From: Chinchilla lanigera
Taxonomy: Eukaryota > Chordata > Mammalia > Rodentia > Chinchillidae
Length of the DNA stretch: 64,000 bases
Direction of reading: 5' to 3'
Assembly: GCF_000276665.1 (NCBI RefSeq)
Contig: NW_004955405.1
Span: 15,248,213-15,312,212 of the forward strand
Below, piece after piece: positions 45,745 to 56,854 of the stretch. Position 1 is the stretch's first letter; every line of letters starts with the position of its first letter. The translations under genes were made by a program, and so were the position numbers. Under the pieces are notes generated by a model. The model was not told where the DNA came from. It worked only from the letters and a program-made list of their open reading frames with translations, and ran no database searches.

Positions 45745-46284
45745 TGTCTGTTATAAAGGGTGATGAGTCTGTGAATAGGGCAGTCCATTAATGGCTTGGG
45801 GCTGAGCTCTACCATGAAGCCCAAGGGCAGCAGTTGTTGTGGAGCCAGGTCAAATGGCTTGTAGCTGATCGAGAACTTATCAATAGGGTTGATGTGTACA
45901 GGTAGAGGCAGCTGGCTCATCTCCAACTTCATGATCTTCTCATCCGCCTAGGCACAGGTAGATTACATTCTCTCCTTTGCCACTGAGCTTGACCATGTGA
46001 TTAAAAACCCACCAGCAAACCATAAAAGAAGAAGTATTCTCCACAAAAACCTCTTACGCCTGTCCTTCTTTGCCCTTTTCCAGTTCTAGTGCCTGTATAT
46101 CGACCCTGCAGGGGAACTCTGAAAGCTATGTGTTAAAGATGCCAGAACCTCAGTCTATCATGACATCATAAAGCAGAACCTCCAGCCTCAAAGCCTCTTT
46201 GTGCCAGAAACTTCATTGTTCTGATACTTTTAGACTTTTTCTTACCAAAGTTTAAAACAATAACCCCGGCTGGTCAAACTCCAT
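45745..46284 (-). pseudogene. Degenerate coding-like sequence, identity unknown
   Basis: Reading the minus strand from an ATG at 46284 (MEFDQPGLLF), one frame continues to about 45945 with five stops, then shifts one base and runs open to about 45745 (ADEKIMKLEMSQLPLP, later SYKPFDLAPQQLLPLGF). Every stop (TAA, TGA, TGA, TAG, TAA) is one C-to-T change from a sense codon (CAA, CGA, CGA, CAG, CAA). The stretch VFVENTSSFMVCWWVF followed by short hydrophobic strands loosely resembles an immunoglobulin-like ASH/MSP fold, but I do not recognise the gene. It is flanked by an ID and a solo LTR. It may be a decayed exon or processed copy, or chance. Confidence 0.3.
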
Positions 46285-46336
46285 AGCTGCGTGATGAAAG
46301 CAGTGTAACAAAATGGCGTACCTAGGAGTAAAAAAG

Positions 46337-46679
46337 TGTCTCTGTCACTTTCTCATTGCTGAGATACAATATTTGATGCTAACAACTTAAAAGAAGAGAA
46401 GTTTATTTCGGCCCAAGGTTACAGGCCATGGTCAGCCAGCTCCAAAGCAGAGTAGCATGGCAGAGGGGCCTGGCGGAGGAAAAGATGCTCACATCATGGC
46501 CACCAGGAAGCAGACAGAGGGAGGAGCCAGAAGGGGAAATATACCCTTCTGGGTCACAGCTCTAGTGACCTAACAGTCCTACTCCTAAAAGCAAGTCAGC
46601 TATATCACCCCCTTAATTCAGTCACCTTCCAGAAGTACCCTATGCATGCACGAACCCATTCTCAATCTAAACCATAACA
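46337..46679 (-). mobile_element. MaLR-like solo LTR
   Basis: On the minus strand it begins 'tgttatggtttagattgaga' and ends 'gagaaagtgacagagaca' (TG...CA), with 'ctgcttcctggtggccatga' and 'gccgaaataaacttctcttc' inside. 343 bp. Same family as 57094-57471. The 5-bp flanks match at only 3 of 5 positions, so the TSD has decayed. Confidence 0.75.
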
Positions 46680-46724
46680 GACAGGATAAAATAATAACTA
46701 CGTTTCCTGATTGCCCATTAAGTG

Positions 46725-47080
46725 TTTTATATAGTAATAGTAACTTACTGAATTCTTACTCTGTTCCAGGAACTGTTCCAAGTACTTTACAAACATTAAC
46801 TAAGTTTAATTCTCTACTCATGTTCTCTAATAAAGTTATAGAATTTCCTGACTCTGTTAGGTAGAGACTATTATTATCCGTACCCCACAGGTGGATAAAT
46901 CAGAGCATAAGTGTGTAACTTGCCCAACATCTCACATGCTTCTCTGAACAGCTAACTCTGTGAGGTAGGCACTGTCATCCCCACTTTGAACATGGGAACG
47001 CTGAGACTGAGAAGACCAGTGCGTACCTGTGGTCACACTGCTGGGAAGTTGGAGCTGCTGCAGCCTGACACCCAGAAACT
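46725..47080 (-). mobile_element. Two adjacent MIR-like SINE remnants
   Basis: 'gttccaagtactttacaaac', 'actattattatccgtacccc' and 'gtaacttgcccaacatctca' form the first; 'gaggtaggcactgtcatccc' and 'gtcacactgctgggaagttg' the second. Both read as reversed MIR. Confidence 0.65.
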
Positions 47081-48084
47081 CCCAAGAGCCCCTGTCCTTT
47101 CGCTCTGTCACACTCCTCCCAGGTCTGAAATGAGGGCAGGGCTCTGCAGGCCTATGAGGATTTGAAGAGGCAGAGAGAGGACTATCTGCTGTTAGTGTCA
47201 GTGCTAATTACGCAGTGGGTTAATCCACTTATCCATCTTTCCTGAGATTTAGTACTGCTTTTCCACAGAATAAGTAGCAACCTTCAGTTTCACTAATCTG
47301 GGTGAATCCCACAGGTGTTACACTTCCTGAAGGGATCCAAGGCTCTTTTTTCAGCTTTCTCCTATGAGAATGGCTGTAATGAAAGGGGGCCTCCTAAGGA
47401 AAGGAATTACTACTAGTGACGGGTTGGTTAACAAATTCTTAAGAAGCCACTTTTAATTAATTGCTCCTTTTTCTAACTTAAAGAAAATCGGCACCAATGC
47501 CACAAAAGCACCTTGCAGGCAGGTCCCCCCGCAGCTGCCCTTCATGAGGGTAAATAGAGTGAGTGCAGACACTCCTGGGGAGGTTTGCCTTTGACTGGGG
47601 TCCCCTTTCTCCGCCTACATGACCCCCTCAGTGGCTGTCGCTCCCCATCTCCTTCCACCTCTTGTGCTATGCTTAACTCAGGATGGACTCACGTAAGTCA
47701 TTTCCAGTCACTCTGATTGATTACACAGTAACGTGAACAAATTTCAGTCCCTGACTTGGGCAGCATTTGTCTTGTAAGGCTTTTACCTATGTTCAATCTG
47801 GGAGCAAAAATCCAGGAACCCCTACTAACTGAACTTCATATAGTCCCTGACAGGCTGAGAGCTAGTAACCTGAAGAGCCTCTAACAGACTTTTCAAGTTA
47901 TATTTATTAATTTATTTGTCCACCAGTGGATTCATTCAGGGCAGCGACTCTTACTCAAGTTTTTAACCAGGGACCTTGTCAAAGTTTTTGGAAAGTAGGA
48001 AATACTCAACTAATGCTTGTTCCATGAAAACAATAAAGGAAAAGGGAGAGAGTTGATGGACTAAAACCACACAACCATAATTTC
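47081..48084. other. Unique sequence
   Basis: No repeat or gene recognised. Confidence 0.45.
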
Positions 48085-48240
48085 TGTCTCTGAAATACAC
48101 ACACTCACACACTAACACACACACACCCCACCACCACTATATACATGCATGCACATACAAGCGCACACCTATACAAATACTATGTGCATGTACCCTATCC
48201 ATACATGTGCATACACATATACACACACACACACCATGCA
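48085..48240. repeat. Impure (CA)n / (ACAT) rich region
   Basis: Alternating 'acacac', 'catacacatatacacaca' tracts with many interruptions. Confidence 0.85.
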
Positions 48241-48519
48241 CAAACATACTCTGCATACCGTAGCACAACTGGTTTCCTAAGTACTGGCTCAGAAATAGCT
48301 ACAAAGGACACTACTTGGGATAAGTGGAGACGAGAAATAACTATCCTTGTCACTAAGTTCCTTCAGAACATCTGGAAGAGGAATCTCCCGTCCTTCCCCT
48401 TCACTGGCTGCAGTGGGCCAGGGCTCATTCTTGCCTCAAGCGGCCCCAATCCTCTTGCTGCCCAAGATATTTAGGCATATATTTTGTGTTTCTACCAACA
48501 ATTAAATTCCCTCCAGCTA
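48241..48519. other. Unique sequence
   Basis: No repeat or gene recognised. Confidence 0.45.
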
Positions 48520-48636
48520 GGCTGGGGATGTAGCTCAGAGGAAGAGCACCTGTGGAGATGTGTGAGGCCCTGGATGAATCCCAAGTACTGTAGAGAGGGA
48601 GAGAGGGAGGGAGGGACAGAGAAAAGGAAGAAAGAT
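48520..48636 (+). mobile_element. ID SINE with purine tail
   Basis: 'aggctggggatgtagctcag', 'aggaagagcacctgtggaga', 'ccctggatgaatcccaagta', then a (GAGG)n-type tail. Confidence 0.8.
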
Positions 48637-48639
48637 ATC

Positions 48640-48724
48640 TTCGGGGATATAACTTAGTTGTAGAGCACTTGCCTGGCATGCACAAGGCCCTGGGTTTGAC
48701 CCATCAGCACCTCCAAAAAAAACC
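48640..48724 (+). mobile_element. ID SINE
   Basis: 'ggggatataacttagttgta', 'cacttgcctggcatgcacaa', 'ctgggtttgacccatcagca', A-tail. Tandem to the preceding ID. Confidence 0.85.
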
Positions 48725-48892
48725 CGTTACTTCTGTCATCCTAGATAAAATATCTTTACCTTCTCTTCCCACCCTCACCTCTGGTGATGGCGTTTTTAAC
48801 AAGGCATTGTGAAAAAGACACTGTATAATTAACAGAGTATTACAGTATTCTTTACAATAAAACTAGTGATGTCTCAAGTAAATCAAAATAGA

Positions 48893-49095
48893 GTAGTAAT
48901 AGCTGATATGTTTCAGGCCCTTACAAGGCACAAAGGCACATTCACTTCCTCATTTAGTCCTTCCAACAAAAAAATTCATGAAGCTAGCTTTACTGTTATT
49001 GTTCCCTTTTTAAAGATGAGGAACAGAATCTTGGAGGCATTAAATAGTCCATGGTCACACAATGGGCAAGCTGGAACTAAAGTTCACAAAATCAG
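48893..49095 (-). mobile_element. MIR SINE
   Basis: 'cctcatttagtccttccaac', 'ctttttaaagatgaggaaca' and 'gtccatggtcacacaatggg' are a reversed MIR, near full length. Confidence 0.7.
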
Positions 49096-49199
49096 AAAAC
49101 AAAACAAACGATCTTAGTACCAATATGCCAATTATACCAAATACATCAATTATCATCTGGTTTAGTGAATAAATATTAGCTTGGAGTCTGAAGAAGATG

Positions 49200-49345
49200 G
49201 TTTGGATTCTGAGTTTCGCCACAGGCTACTTCAGGCAAATTCTTTAACCTTTATGTTGCCTCACCTATAAAATTCAGATAATAGTAACAGATGTGTAGGT
49301 TCATTTCAGGAATTAAAGGAGGAAAGGTACGTGGCACATCTTATC
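49200..49345 (+). mobile_element. MIR SINE
   Basis: 'ctgagtttcgccacaggcta', 'aattctttaacctttatgtt', 'tcacctataaaattcagata'. It lies 100 bp from a reversed MIR. Confidence 0.6.
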
Positions 49346-49790
49346 ATGATAGTGCCGGGCATCGCAAAGAGGTCAGTAATGTCTTCTTTATTTTTCCCAC
49401 ACTACTGTGGCCCTCATCTATTGACCAGATGTTAGAGGAAAATACATTAAGTTTTCCATCTGTGTCCCAAGAAAAGCAGACGGCCTCAACCTGCTGCTCA
49501 GATCGAGCCATTAAAGACAAAACCAGAGATGTCTGTCCCAAGAGATGCATGGGGCAAGTAGTGTTTACCATACGCACTGCGGAAAAGCAGGGGTGCAGGT
49601 TTGGGGTATGTTTGCACCATGCCAGCTGTTGGCAGATCCTCTAGAAGCTTTTATTCAGATAGTCACCCCTCCTCTTCTTGCTTAGATTTCAGACACTCTA
49701 GGTGTCATGTTTTGGCACAAGACAGTTCAGAAGCTGACGATTCTTGGCTTTTTATAGAAATGGTCTAGAACAGCCATTATTTCCTTTCTG
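49346..49790. other. Unique sequence
   Basis: No repeat or gene recognised; the frame at 49291-49644 shows no domain. Confidence 0.45.
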
Positions 49791-49893
49791 GTTTTTTTGT
49801 TTTTTAATTTTTATTTTTGGTACCAGGAATCGAATTCAGGACCTTGCATTTGCCTGGCAGGCGCTGTGCCCCTGAGCTATCTCCCCAGCCCCC
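49791..49893 (-). mobile_element. ID SINE
   Basis: T-rich tail, 'ggtaccaggaatcgaattca', 'tgcctggcaggcgctgtgcc', 'cctgagctatctccccagcc'. Confidence 0.9.
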
Positions 49894-49961
49894 TCCTTTG
49901 CGTTTATTAAAAGCATTGGATTTTTGGATAAATATAAAGTGAGATAGAGGATTTGCTTGTT

Positions 49962-50038
49962 TGGAGATGTAGCTCAGGGGGAGAGCACCTGCCTAGCATA
50001 CCTGATGCCTTGAGTTTGCTTCCCAGAACACGCACACA

Positions 50039-50040
<2 letters not shown>
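49962..50040 (+). mobile_element. ID SINE ending in CA/TA microsatellite
   Basis: 'ggagatgtagctcaggggga', 'gcacctgcctagcatacctg', 'gagtttgcttcccagaacac'. Its tail has expanded into (CA) then (TA)n. Confidence 0.85.

Positions 50041-50079
<39 letters not shown>
50041..50079. repeat. (TA)n microsatellite
   Basis: About 18 TA units after the ID tail. Confidence 0.95.
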
Positions 50080-50083
<4 letters not shown>

Positions 50084-50826
50084 GTCAAGAATGATTATGT
50101 CTGCTAGTAAACTAATTAAAACTGTTGACTTCTTATTCTTGGGTTTCAATTACTTCACTATTTACCAAAAAGTAGATTGTTTTACCTAGCCCATGGAGCC
50201 AACCACACCAATCTTTAATATCCTTTTAGAAGCCCAGACCCAGCATGGATTAACACCAACTGAAATATGATATTGTTTCTTGGCTCAAGAATAGACTGGT
50301 CTGAAATATGAGTGAATTTCAGGTAAGAAAATGCAAACAAAACTGGTAGTCTGTTTAAACCTCACTTCTCTGCTGAGGTTCTTATTTAACTGAATAGAGA
50401 TACAGTAATATTTCATTGTATCAAGAATTATTACATTTTTTAAAACATTCATAGTAGTAGTGACCACAAATTGTATACACGCCCAGCATTTAACTCCATC
50501 CCCAAGCACTCACTAGCTTTAGCTAGTTAAAAGGCCTGCAGAAGTACTAGAAATGGTGGAAGTATCTGTCTTCTAGTTTCAAGCACAAAATATACTTGTT
50601 CATATACATTTCTAACTTCAAAATAAGGCCTATGCATACGGCAAGAGTTACCCTCAGCATTTTACAAGTGAGGAGACATCAGCTCCACAGAGTGATGGAA
50701 CTTTAGGTTTCGGGGGCTTGAACTAATTCCAGAGTGCACATATGCCCTGCTCTGGGAGACCAGGCTGTGCTGAGCAGGATTACCTGGGAAATTAGCAGCG
50801 CTGTGTCGTAGCTATGACCACAGACT
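50080..50826. other. Unique sequence, weak MIR remnant near 50650-50700
   Basis: 'gcattttacaagtgaggaga' at 50657 may be a reversed MIR core. No gene. Confidence 0.4.
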
Positions 50827-51018
50827 GGGCAGCACGGTGGTGCACGACTGTAATCTCAGGACTCTGAGAGGCTCACGAACCCAAATTGAACCCAACCTGG
50901 GAAGGCTTACTGACTTAGCAAGACTGTGTTTCAAAATAAAAATGAATTTAAAAGGCTAGGAATGTAGCTCTGTGTGAAGGCCTCAGGTTCAATCTCTAAT
51001 ACTGCCAGAAAAGAAAAA
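50827..51018 (+). mobile_element. B1-ID dimer SINE
   Basis: 'gggcagcacggtggtgcacg', 'aatctcaggactctgagagg', 'cttagcaagactgtgtttca' then 'aggctaggaatgtagctctg' and 'caggttcaatctctaatac'. Confidence 0.8.
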
Positions 51019-51172
51019 GAAAACAAAAAGACTCCAACAACCAGAAATCTGCTGTGTGGATCTCAAAAGGGATTCGCAGCCTGGCCAGCTTGGCCTCTTC
51101 ACTCCCGTCTCTGCTTTCACCGGGTCTCTTGCAGCTCCCTTCTCTACCTGAGAGGCAGAGAATTCTACCAGC

Positions 51173-51214
51173 GGGCAGGAAGCGCAGGGCTGAGGGCAGG
51201 AAGCGCAGGGCTGA
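51173..51214. repeat. Perfect 21-bp tandem duplication
   Basis: The unit 'gggcaggaagcgcagggctg' plus 'a' occurs at 51173-51193 and 51194-51214 with no difference. Confidence 0.95.
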
Positions 51215-51252
51215 GGTTTAGACATGGCCTTTGGCTACAGAACATGTGCAAT

Positions 51253-51344
51253 TTTTTTTTTTGCAGTGCTGGGGATCAAACCCATGGCCTCACACATGCT
51301 GACTAGACAGGCAGTTTACTACTAAGTTATACCCCAAGCCCCAT
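51253..51344 (-). mobile_element. ID SINE
   Basis: T-run, 'gcagtgctggggatcaaacc', 'tactaagttataccccaagc'. Confidence 0.75.
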
Positions 51345-52185
51345 GTGTACTTTTCTTGGTTAGCGTTGGAATACCCTGGCATAAAACATGGTGTAGGTTG
51401 CCAAAATCCAGGAGGGCATTTTCCTGTTTGCTGAGGCTGATGTTCGTGTATATAGACTGCTATTCTTTGAAGCTGGTCTGCTTTGTTTACAATTATGCCC
51501 TACTCATTAGGCAACAGGGACTTGGGGAGTAGAGTATTCTGGGAATACTTCCTGTTTTCCCGGCCTCTCTTTGGAATGCCTCTAAAATCCACTTTGTAGC
51601 GCTGGGGGTGGTCTGACTCTGCCTTTGTGCTCAAAAGGATTCCCAGCACTCAACCTCAAAAATAGCTCAGGGCTTGCTAAAATCTCCTTGCAGTAGTGCC
51701 TGTTACTACTTCAAAACATGTCTGGCCTGGTTTCTACAAGTCGCTCAGAAAGAATTACTTTGCTACTTGCTTTTTAAGTTATATGTCACTGTTAGGAACT
51801 GATCTGGATGCTTATTTTGTAAATACTGAGAAATGGGTGGGTTACTAGGATTCTTCTATCGTGTGGGGAGCCCCTGAGCCTCCGAGGCGAAGTAGCAGGC
51901 CTGCACGGGGACCCAGGGTGATGGACAATTTGCAGTATCATAGGATATTTCTAAATGCTGCACACAATGGGGTCTCAAATGGTGTCTGGCCCTGACACTG
52001 AGGGAAGCCATGGACACGTTACATGGAAAAAGCCAGACATCCACCTCTGCAAACCTCGAAAAGGTCCCTGTAGTCACTGGAGGGACAAACCAGGACTGCT
52101 ACATCAGAGGACACAGCAGCAGCCTTTGCTGGTAACACAGGATATGCCTGAAAACTATAGTGAATGTTTATTTTATTATTTTATC
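51345..52185. other. Unique sequence
   Basis: No repeat or gene recognised. Confidence 0.45.
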
Positions 52186-52328
52186 TTTTTGAGACAGGGT
52201 CCCGCTATGCAGTCAGGCTGGCCTTGAGCTCACTTTATAGCCCAGGAAGGTCTCAAACTTGTAACGATCCTCCTGTCTCAGCCTCCCAAGTGCTGGGATT
52301 ACAGCTGTGCGCCATCATGCCTGGCTTT
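52186..52328 (-). mobile_element. B1 SINE
   Basis: 'tgagacagggtcccgctatg', 'ggctggccttgagctcactt', 'gcctcccaagtgctgggatt', 'gccatcatgcctggc'. Confidence 0.9.
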
Positions 52329-52456
52329 TTTTTTTTTTTTTTTTTTTTTGGTTTGTTTGTTTTTGTTTTTCTTCCAGTACCAGGAATCAAACTGACAACC
52401 TTGCACTTGCCAGGCAGGCACTATGCCACTGAGCTAAATCCCCAGCCCCCACCTGG
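52329..52456 (-). mobile_element. ID SINE inserted at B1 end
   Basis: T24 tail, 'cagtaccaggaatcaaactg', 'cttgccaggcaggcactatg', 'cactgagctaaatccccagc'. 'cctggcttt' occurs on both sides (52319 and 52452), a probable short TSD from insertion at the 5' edge of the reversed B1. Confidence 0.9.
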
Positions 52457-52502
52457 CTTTGACTGTTTAAATTTTAAGAATTTATAACAGTACAAGACAC
52501 AT

Positions 52503-52737
52503 TGCCACCTTTCCCCAAGATACTCTCCCTGTCTTTGCACACATTTATCCCATCATACTTGCCACTTTCTGAAGCAGCTCCAGAAGTCTTCTTTCTAGAG
52601 TATCTTCAGTTGTGTTGTCATAGATGCCTTGATGTCCCAAATCCATTCAAAATGTTAACATTTCTTGGTCATTTTGACTTTGGGGAAGAGCCTGAAGTCA
52701 CACAATGCCAGGTCCGGTGACTAGGAGAGTGAGGACA
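52503..52737 (-). mobile_element. Mariner-family transposase fossil (C-terminal part)
   Basis: The minus-strand frame gives SPDLALCDFRLFPKVKMTKK, where D (codon at 52712-52714) is the position of the last catalytic Asp in mariner DD34D transposases. After a stop it continues as HFEWIWDIKASMTTQLKIL, stop, KEDFWSCFRKW and then WDKCVQRQGEY, the known mariner C-terminal order. Several stops and no inverted repeats in view: a dead fragment. Confidence 0.85.
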
Positions 52738-55390
52738 GGCCATCATATTTGCATGAGCCTACCTTTCGGTTGGATGACCCTCGGCAGCAGCATTCATCAT
52801 ATTGTTCACCAAGCCTCACAGAGACAGAAGACACGAGAAAGGACTTCCAGGGTGGCTGTAGGGAGCGGCAAGAATGACAGGGTAAGTGCGAGGCGTGAAG
52901 GGAGGAATTTTGAGGGGGATCAATGGCAGTGTGTATGTTACTGTAATGCATTTTCAGAAATTTATTCGCTTCGTATTTCAATCACACCACGGAGCTGGGA
53001 TTAGAGGTCAGCGCCAGGCATTCAGTTTGCTGCCTGGACCTCTGGAAGGGAGGGGAGGAGGCAGCGGTGAGAGGCTGAGAGACGACGCCAGTGCTGCTGT
53101 CACTGCTGCCCAAGCCACAGTGGTCTGGGTGGCCTGGGTCTGGGATGCTCAGATTTCTTAATAACTGTGACCCTGACAAGGGGTCCGCTCCTCTCCCTTG
53201 CTGCCACCTGTGCTTACCCAGTCTGAGTTCCCCACAGCTGTGCCTCAGACCCTCCACTGACCCCTTTGCCGTCTCCCAGCTCTTACCTCAGGTCGTGCCC
53301 CCCTCACATCCCACCAGTACCATCAGAGAAGCTCTCTCCGGAGAGCCCTGTGAGCACCTCACGCAAGCTGGACGGATGTGCACTGCGAGCTGACTGTGCC
53401 AAGCAGACCCAGAGAGGATCAAAGGTGAAGGTCCCTGTCCACCGAAGCCGTTGTCCAGGCGTCCGGTGCAAGGGTCTCTCGGGGATACGTTGCTGGCACT
53501 TAGGGCGGGGTGCGGAACACTGAAACTGCTGTCGGGAAGGGGCTCACCCCTGAGCAGCTGCATCACCTCCTTGAGAGGGCGTGGCTGGAACCAAGCAAAA
53601 TGTGAGCCTCCTCCTCACCTTCTAGGCCATTCATTTTTCATGTCTTTGTAGCAGCTGGAGTTTGCGTCCACACCTAGGATCTCTCCCTGTCTGCTTCTCT
53701 GTCCGTCTGTCTTGTTCTTGGGGTCCCTGTTCCGTTACTCTTACAACATCTAGAGAACTGGTTCTCCTAAGAACGTGTCTTCCAACACAGTGTCTCACCC
53801 ACTGGGCACTTGAAATTTCCCCTCAAATGGAGGAGTGTAGATGAATCCTTGTGATAGAGATGCCTTTCACATCTGAAGAGCAACTGAGATTCCACAGCCT
53901 TTCTGAGGCCTGCTTTCTGCAGACTGGGGCAGGCAGCTCTGTCTCAGGGCCCTGCAGAGTCTCTGAAGAGACACAGCCGGGAGCAGAAAGAGCAAGATGG
54001 GCTTCCCCTTCCATGCTCCCATGTTGAGCATTAGCACCCTCTGACTGGGGTGGCAGCCCTAGCTTCACATCCTGGGGACCTAAGGAGTGTTCAAGGGTGA
54101 TAAAGGAGCTGGAGGAAACTGAGGGTGGTAATACTCCAGCCAGAGTAACCACCGACAGGTGGGAGGGAGTCAGAGAGGAGAAGCAGGAAAGGTGGCGTGC
54201 GGGTAGCACCACTTCTGCAGTGCCATAGAGACCCTTAAGAACGCCTGTTTTTAAGAAGCAAGAAGGCCTGATGGGGCTTTGATAAATTGCCCCCCAAAAT
54301 CAAGGGGTGGGTGAAGACTGTGTGGTGAGTGGGCTGGTTCTTACATCCGTGTTTCCCCTGCCAAGATTTTAGTCCGCCTGAATAAGTTCAGCGCCAGTAG
54401 CCTTCACCCCACTGTCTGGACATCTTCCGCCGGGTCCTCCGGTTCACGACGACCTGTGGGTTTCGTAGGATAAGGCCCGGGGCGCAGACGTAGCCAAGTG
54501 TGAGCTCCGGGAGGAGGGGAGGTTCGCATTCATCCCCAGGAGTGGTGTTGGTTGCAGTTACCCCCAGTCCACTCCTTATAAAGACATGCGTTTTTCCTCA
54601 GTAAGAGCCGCAACTGGCCTTCATGTTTTTCCCCTCAATTCACAAGCCCATCCTTGTATGAATAAAACGATAGCGTCAGAGCTCCCGGACTTTTGCAGGC
54701 TGCGTCTGGGGACTGACTCTGCAGCCTAGGAGAGAGCGAAGGGCTCCACACTCACTGCAGAAAAGTCGTGCGGGCCGCATGGCTGCCCCTCTCCTTCCAC
54801 ACACACCCGCCGTCCTCCTGGAAAACAGGAGTTTGGCTGCCCTTGCCCTCCCGCATTCTGCTGTCCCCCAGAGCCTGGAGCCAGCCGCCCCCAGCTGGAG
54901 GAGGAGGGCCCCGCCTCTCCCCGATCTGCATCAAATCACAGCTTTCCTACATCTGCCGATAATTGCCCTCTCTCTTTGGGAACTTACTGGACTTCCAGAA
55001 GCTTCTGTTTTCTTATCAATAAAAGAGAGATAGCAGTACCTACTTCCAAGCAGTGTTATGATAAAGGATCTTTCATAACGTGTTTGAAAAACTTCTATTT
55101 ATTGCTAAAGTGTATTCTTTCCTCAATTGTGGCCCTCCCCAGTCACACAACTGAAGTAAAACACTGTTCATTAAAGCATTCAGGTAATAAAAGATTTCAT
55201 TTCAATAAACTTTTTTGCCTAGATCAACATCCATTTTCACTTCAGGCCGTGGTGTAGGAAATGATTCTAGATCATGTTAGAACACTTTCCAGCCCCACCG
55301 AATACTCCGGCGCTTTGATCACTCATCACTCTTCAGTTCTCATGGTATACTGGGGTTGAAGCCATACTAGGCTGTGCAACCAATCCAAAC
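52738..55390. other. GC- and CpG-richer unique interval
   Basis: The interval lacks SINEs across about 2.6 kb, which is unusual here, and is richer in G+C and CpG (for example 53450-53520 and 54410-54500) than its flanks. No consistent frame, splice pattern or TATA-initiator arrangement is clear. The 129-codon minus-strand frame at 53823-54212 shows no domain. It could hold regulatory DNA or an untranslated exon. Confidence 0.4.
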
Positions 55391-55394
55391 CAGG

Positions 55395-55482
55395 GCCAGG
55401 GATCTATCTCAGCAGCACAAGTGCCTGCCTGGCAAGTATATAGAGTCCTGAGTTCAATTCCCAGTACCAAAAAGAGGAAAAA
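55395..55482 (+). mobile_element. ID SINE
   Basis: 'ggccagggatctatctcagc', 'cctgcctggcaagtatatag', 'ctgagttcaattcccagtac', A-tail. Confidence 0.9.
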
Positions 55483-55954
55483 AATCCACAAGACCCAGTA
55501 AAGTAGCATGTCTCCTGGCCATTTCCTTCTTTTTTCTAAAGGAAGGAGAGAGAAAAGCACAGAGTAAAAGTGGGTGGTTTTTAAATTGATGGAGATGTTT
55601 TGCCTTGTGGCTACAGGGGATTAGAATGAAAAGGTCATGAAATGGGGGTGCAGACAGTAGAGATAGGCACTTCTGGGATTTTTAGCCTGAATGGACGGAA
55701 ACAGATCTTTGGTGTTACATCTAAACTCAGCAGATGAACTGAAGAGTTCTTTTTTTTATCTATGGATACAAGCTGGTGTCAGAAACCCCTTTCTTGCTCA
55801 GCTCCCCCAGTGCAGAGAGATATTACAAAAACTTCTCTCATTTAGGTATAAAGCAGATACTAGGCATTAAGGACTGAAAAAGAAAATGCTGGAGTGGGTT
55901 CACGTCAGATGTATCCATCACACTCCTTGGTCATCTACAAAGTCTTTTGTGTGT
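55483..55954. other. Unique sequence
   Basis: No repeat or gene recognised. Confidence 0.45.
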
Positions 55955-56105
55955 CCCTTTGAATCCTCATGATAGCTCTGCAGGACAAGTTCTACTGTTC
56001 CCAGCTTACGGGTAAGCAAACTGAAGCTCAGAAGTGTCCGTGCACTTACAGTCACGTTAGCTCAGGAGAGGCAAAGCACAGATTTGGACCCAAGTTCCCT
56101 AGATC
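55955..56105 (-). mobile_element. MIR SINE
   Basis: 'aatcctcatgatagctctgc', 'gggtaagcaaactgaagctc' and 'gatttggacccaagttccct' are a reversed MIR. Confidence 0.7.
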
Positions 56106-56344
56106 TGTACTTTTTCCAAAGAAAGGCAACTGCATATAGAAATGCTTAACAATTTAAATATATTATAATTTAGAAGGGAAGATTTAAAATAGATCTTTGT
56201 TCTAAAGCCAAGAGAACTAAACTCAGAGGGTCAAACTCAAGTACTTAGGCTCCTACAGCTTCTTAGTAGCAAAGCCAAGGCTAGAAGCCAAGAATAGATC
56301 CTTCCACTACTCTTTATCTTATTTTACTTTTAAATTTACTTATT

Positions 56345-56552
56345 TATTTACTTATTTATTTTCAGCAACTGGAGTTGAATCCAGGACTTTCACATTTAGC
56401 TACTTCCCCAGCCTGGTTTTTTTATATTTTATTTTGAGACTGGGTCTCACTAAGCTGTTAAATTAACCAAACTGGGCTTGAATTTGTGACCGTCCTACCT
56501 TAGCCTCCCAGGGTGCTGGGATTACAGGTGTGTGCCCCCATGCCCAGCTTTG
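56345..56552 (-). mobile_element. B1-ID dimer SINE
   Basis: 'aactggagttgaatccagga', 'tagctacttccccagcctgg' (ID), then 'ttgagactgggtctcactaa', 'agcctcccagggtgctggga' and 'tgtgcccccatgcccagct' (B1). Confidence 0.85.
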
Positions 56553-56793
56553 TTTTTTTAAAATGAATTTTATTGCATATACTGAAGATAAACAACATGA
56601 TGTTATAAGACACAAATAAAAGGTTACTTACTATAGTGAAACAAATTCATGTATACATAATTTCACATAATTATTTTTCCCTCTAGAGGAAAAGCAGCTA
56701 TAATTTACTCATTTAGCAAAAATCCTGATACACTATTATTAATAAAAGATCTTATGTTGTACATCAGCTCTTTTGACTTATTCCTCATATGTA

Positions 56794-56826
<33 letters not shown>

Positions 56827-56854
56827 GCGCTATTTTATATCTTTTGATCTACAC
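56553..56854. repeat. AT-rich sequence with (TG)n/(TA)n at 56791-56826
   Basis: A compound 'tgtgtgtgtg' then 'tatatatata' microsatellite. No gene. Confidence 0.6.

Noticed and set aside
48085..48240. Possible CRISPR-like regular repeats
   Set aside because: The spacing is irregular and the sequence is simple (CA)/(CATA) microsatellite in a mammalian context.
53823..54212. 129-codon frame in the GC-rich interval
   Set aside because: Higher GC lengthens chance frames; no motif, no second exon and no repeat-supported origin.
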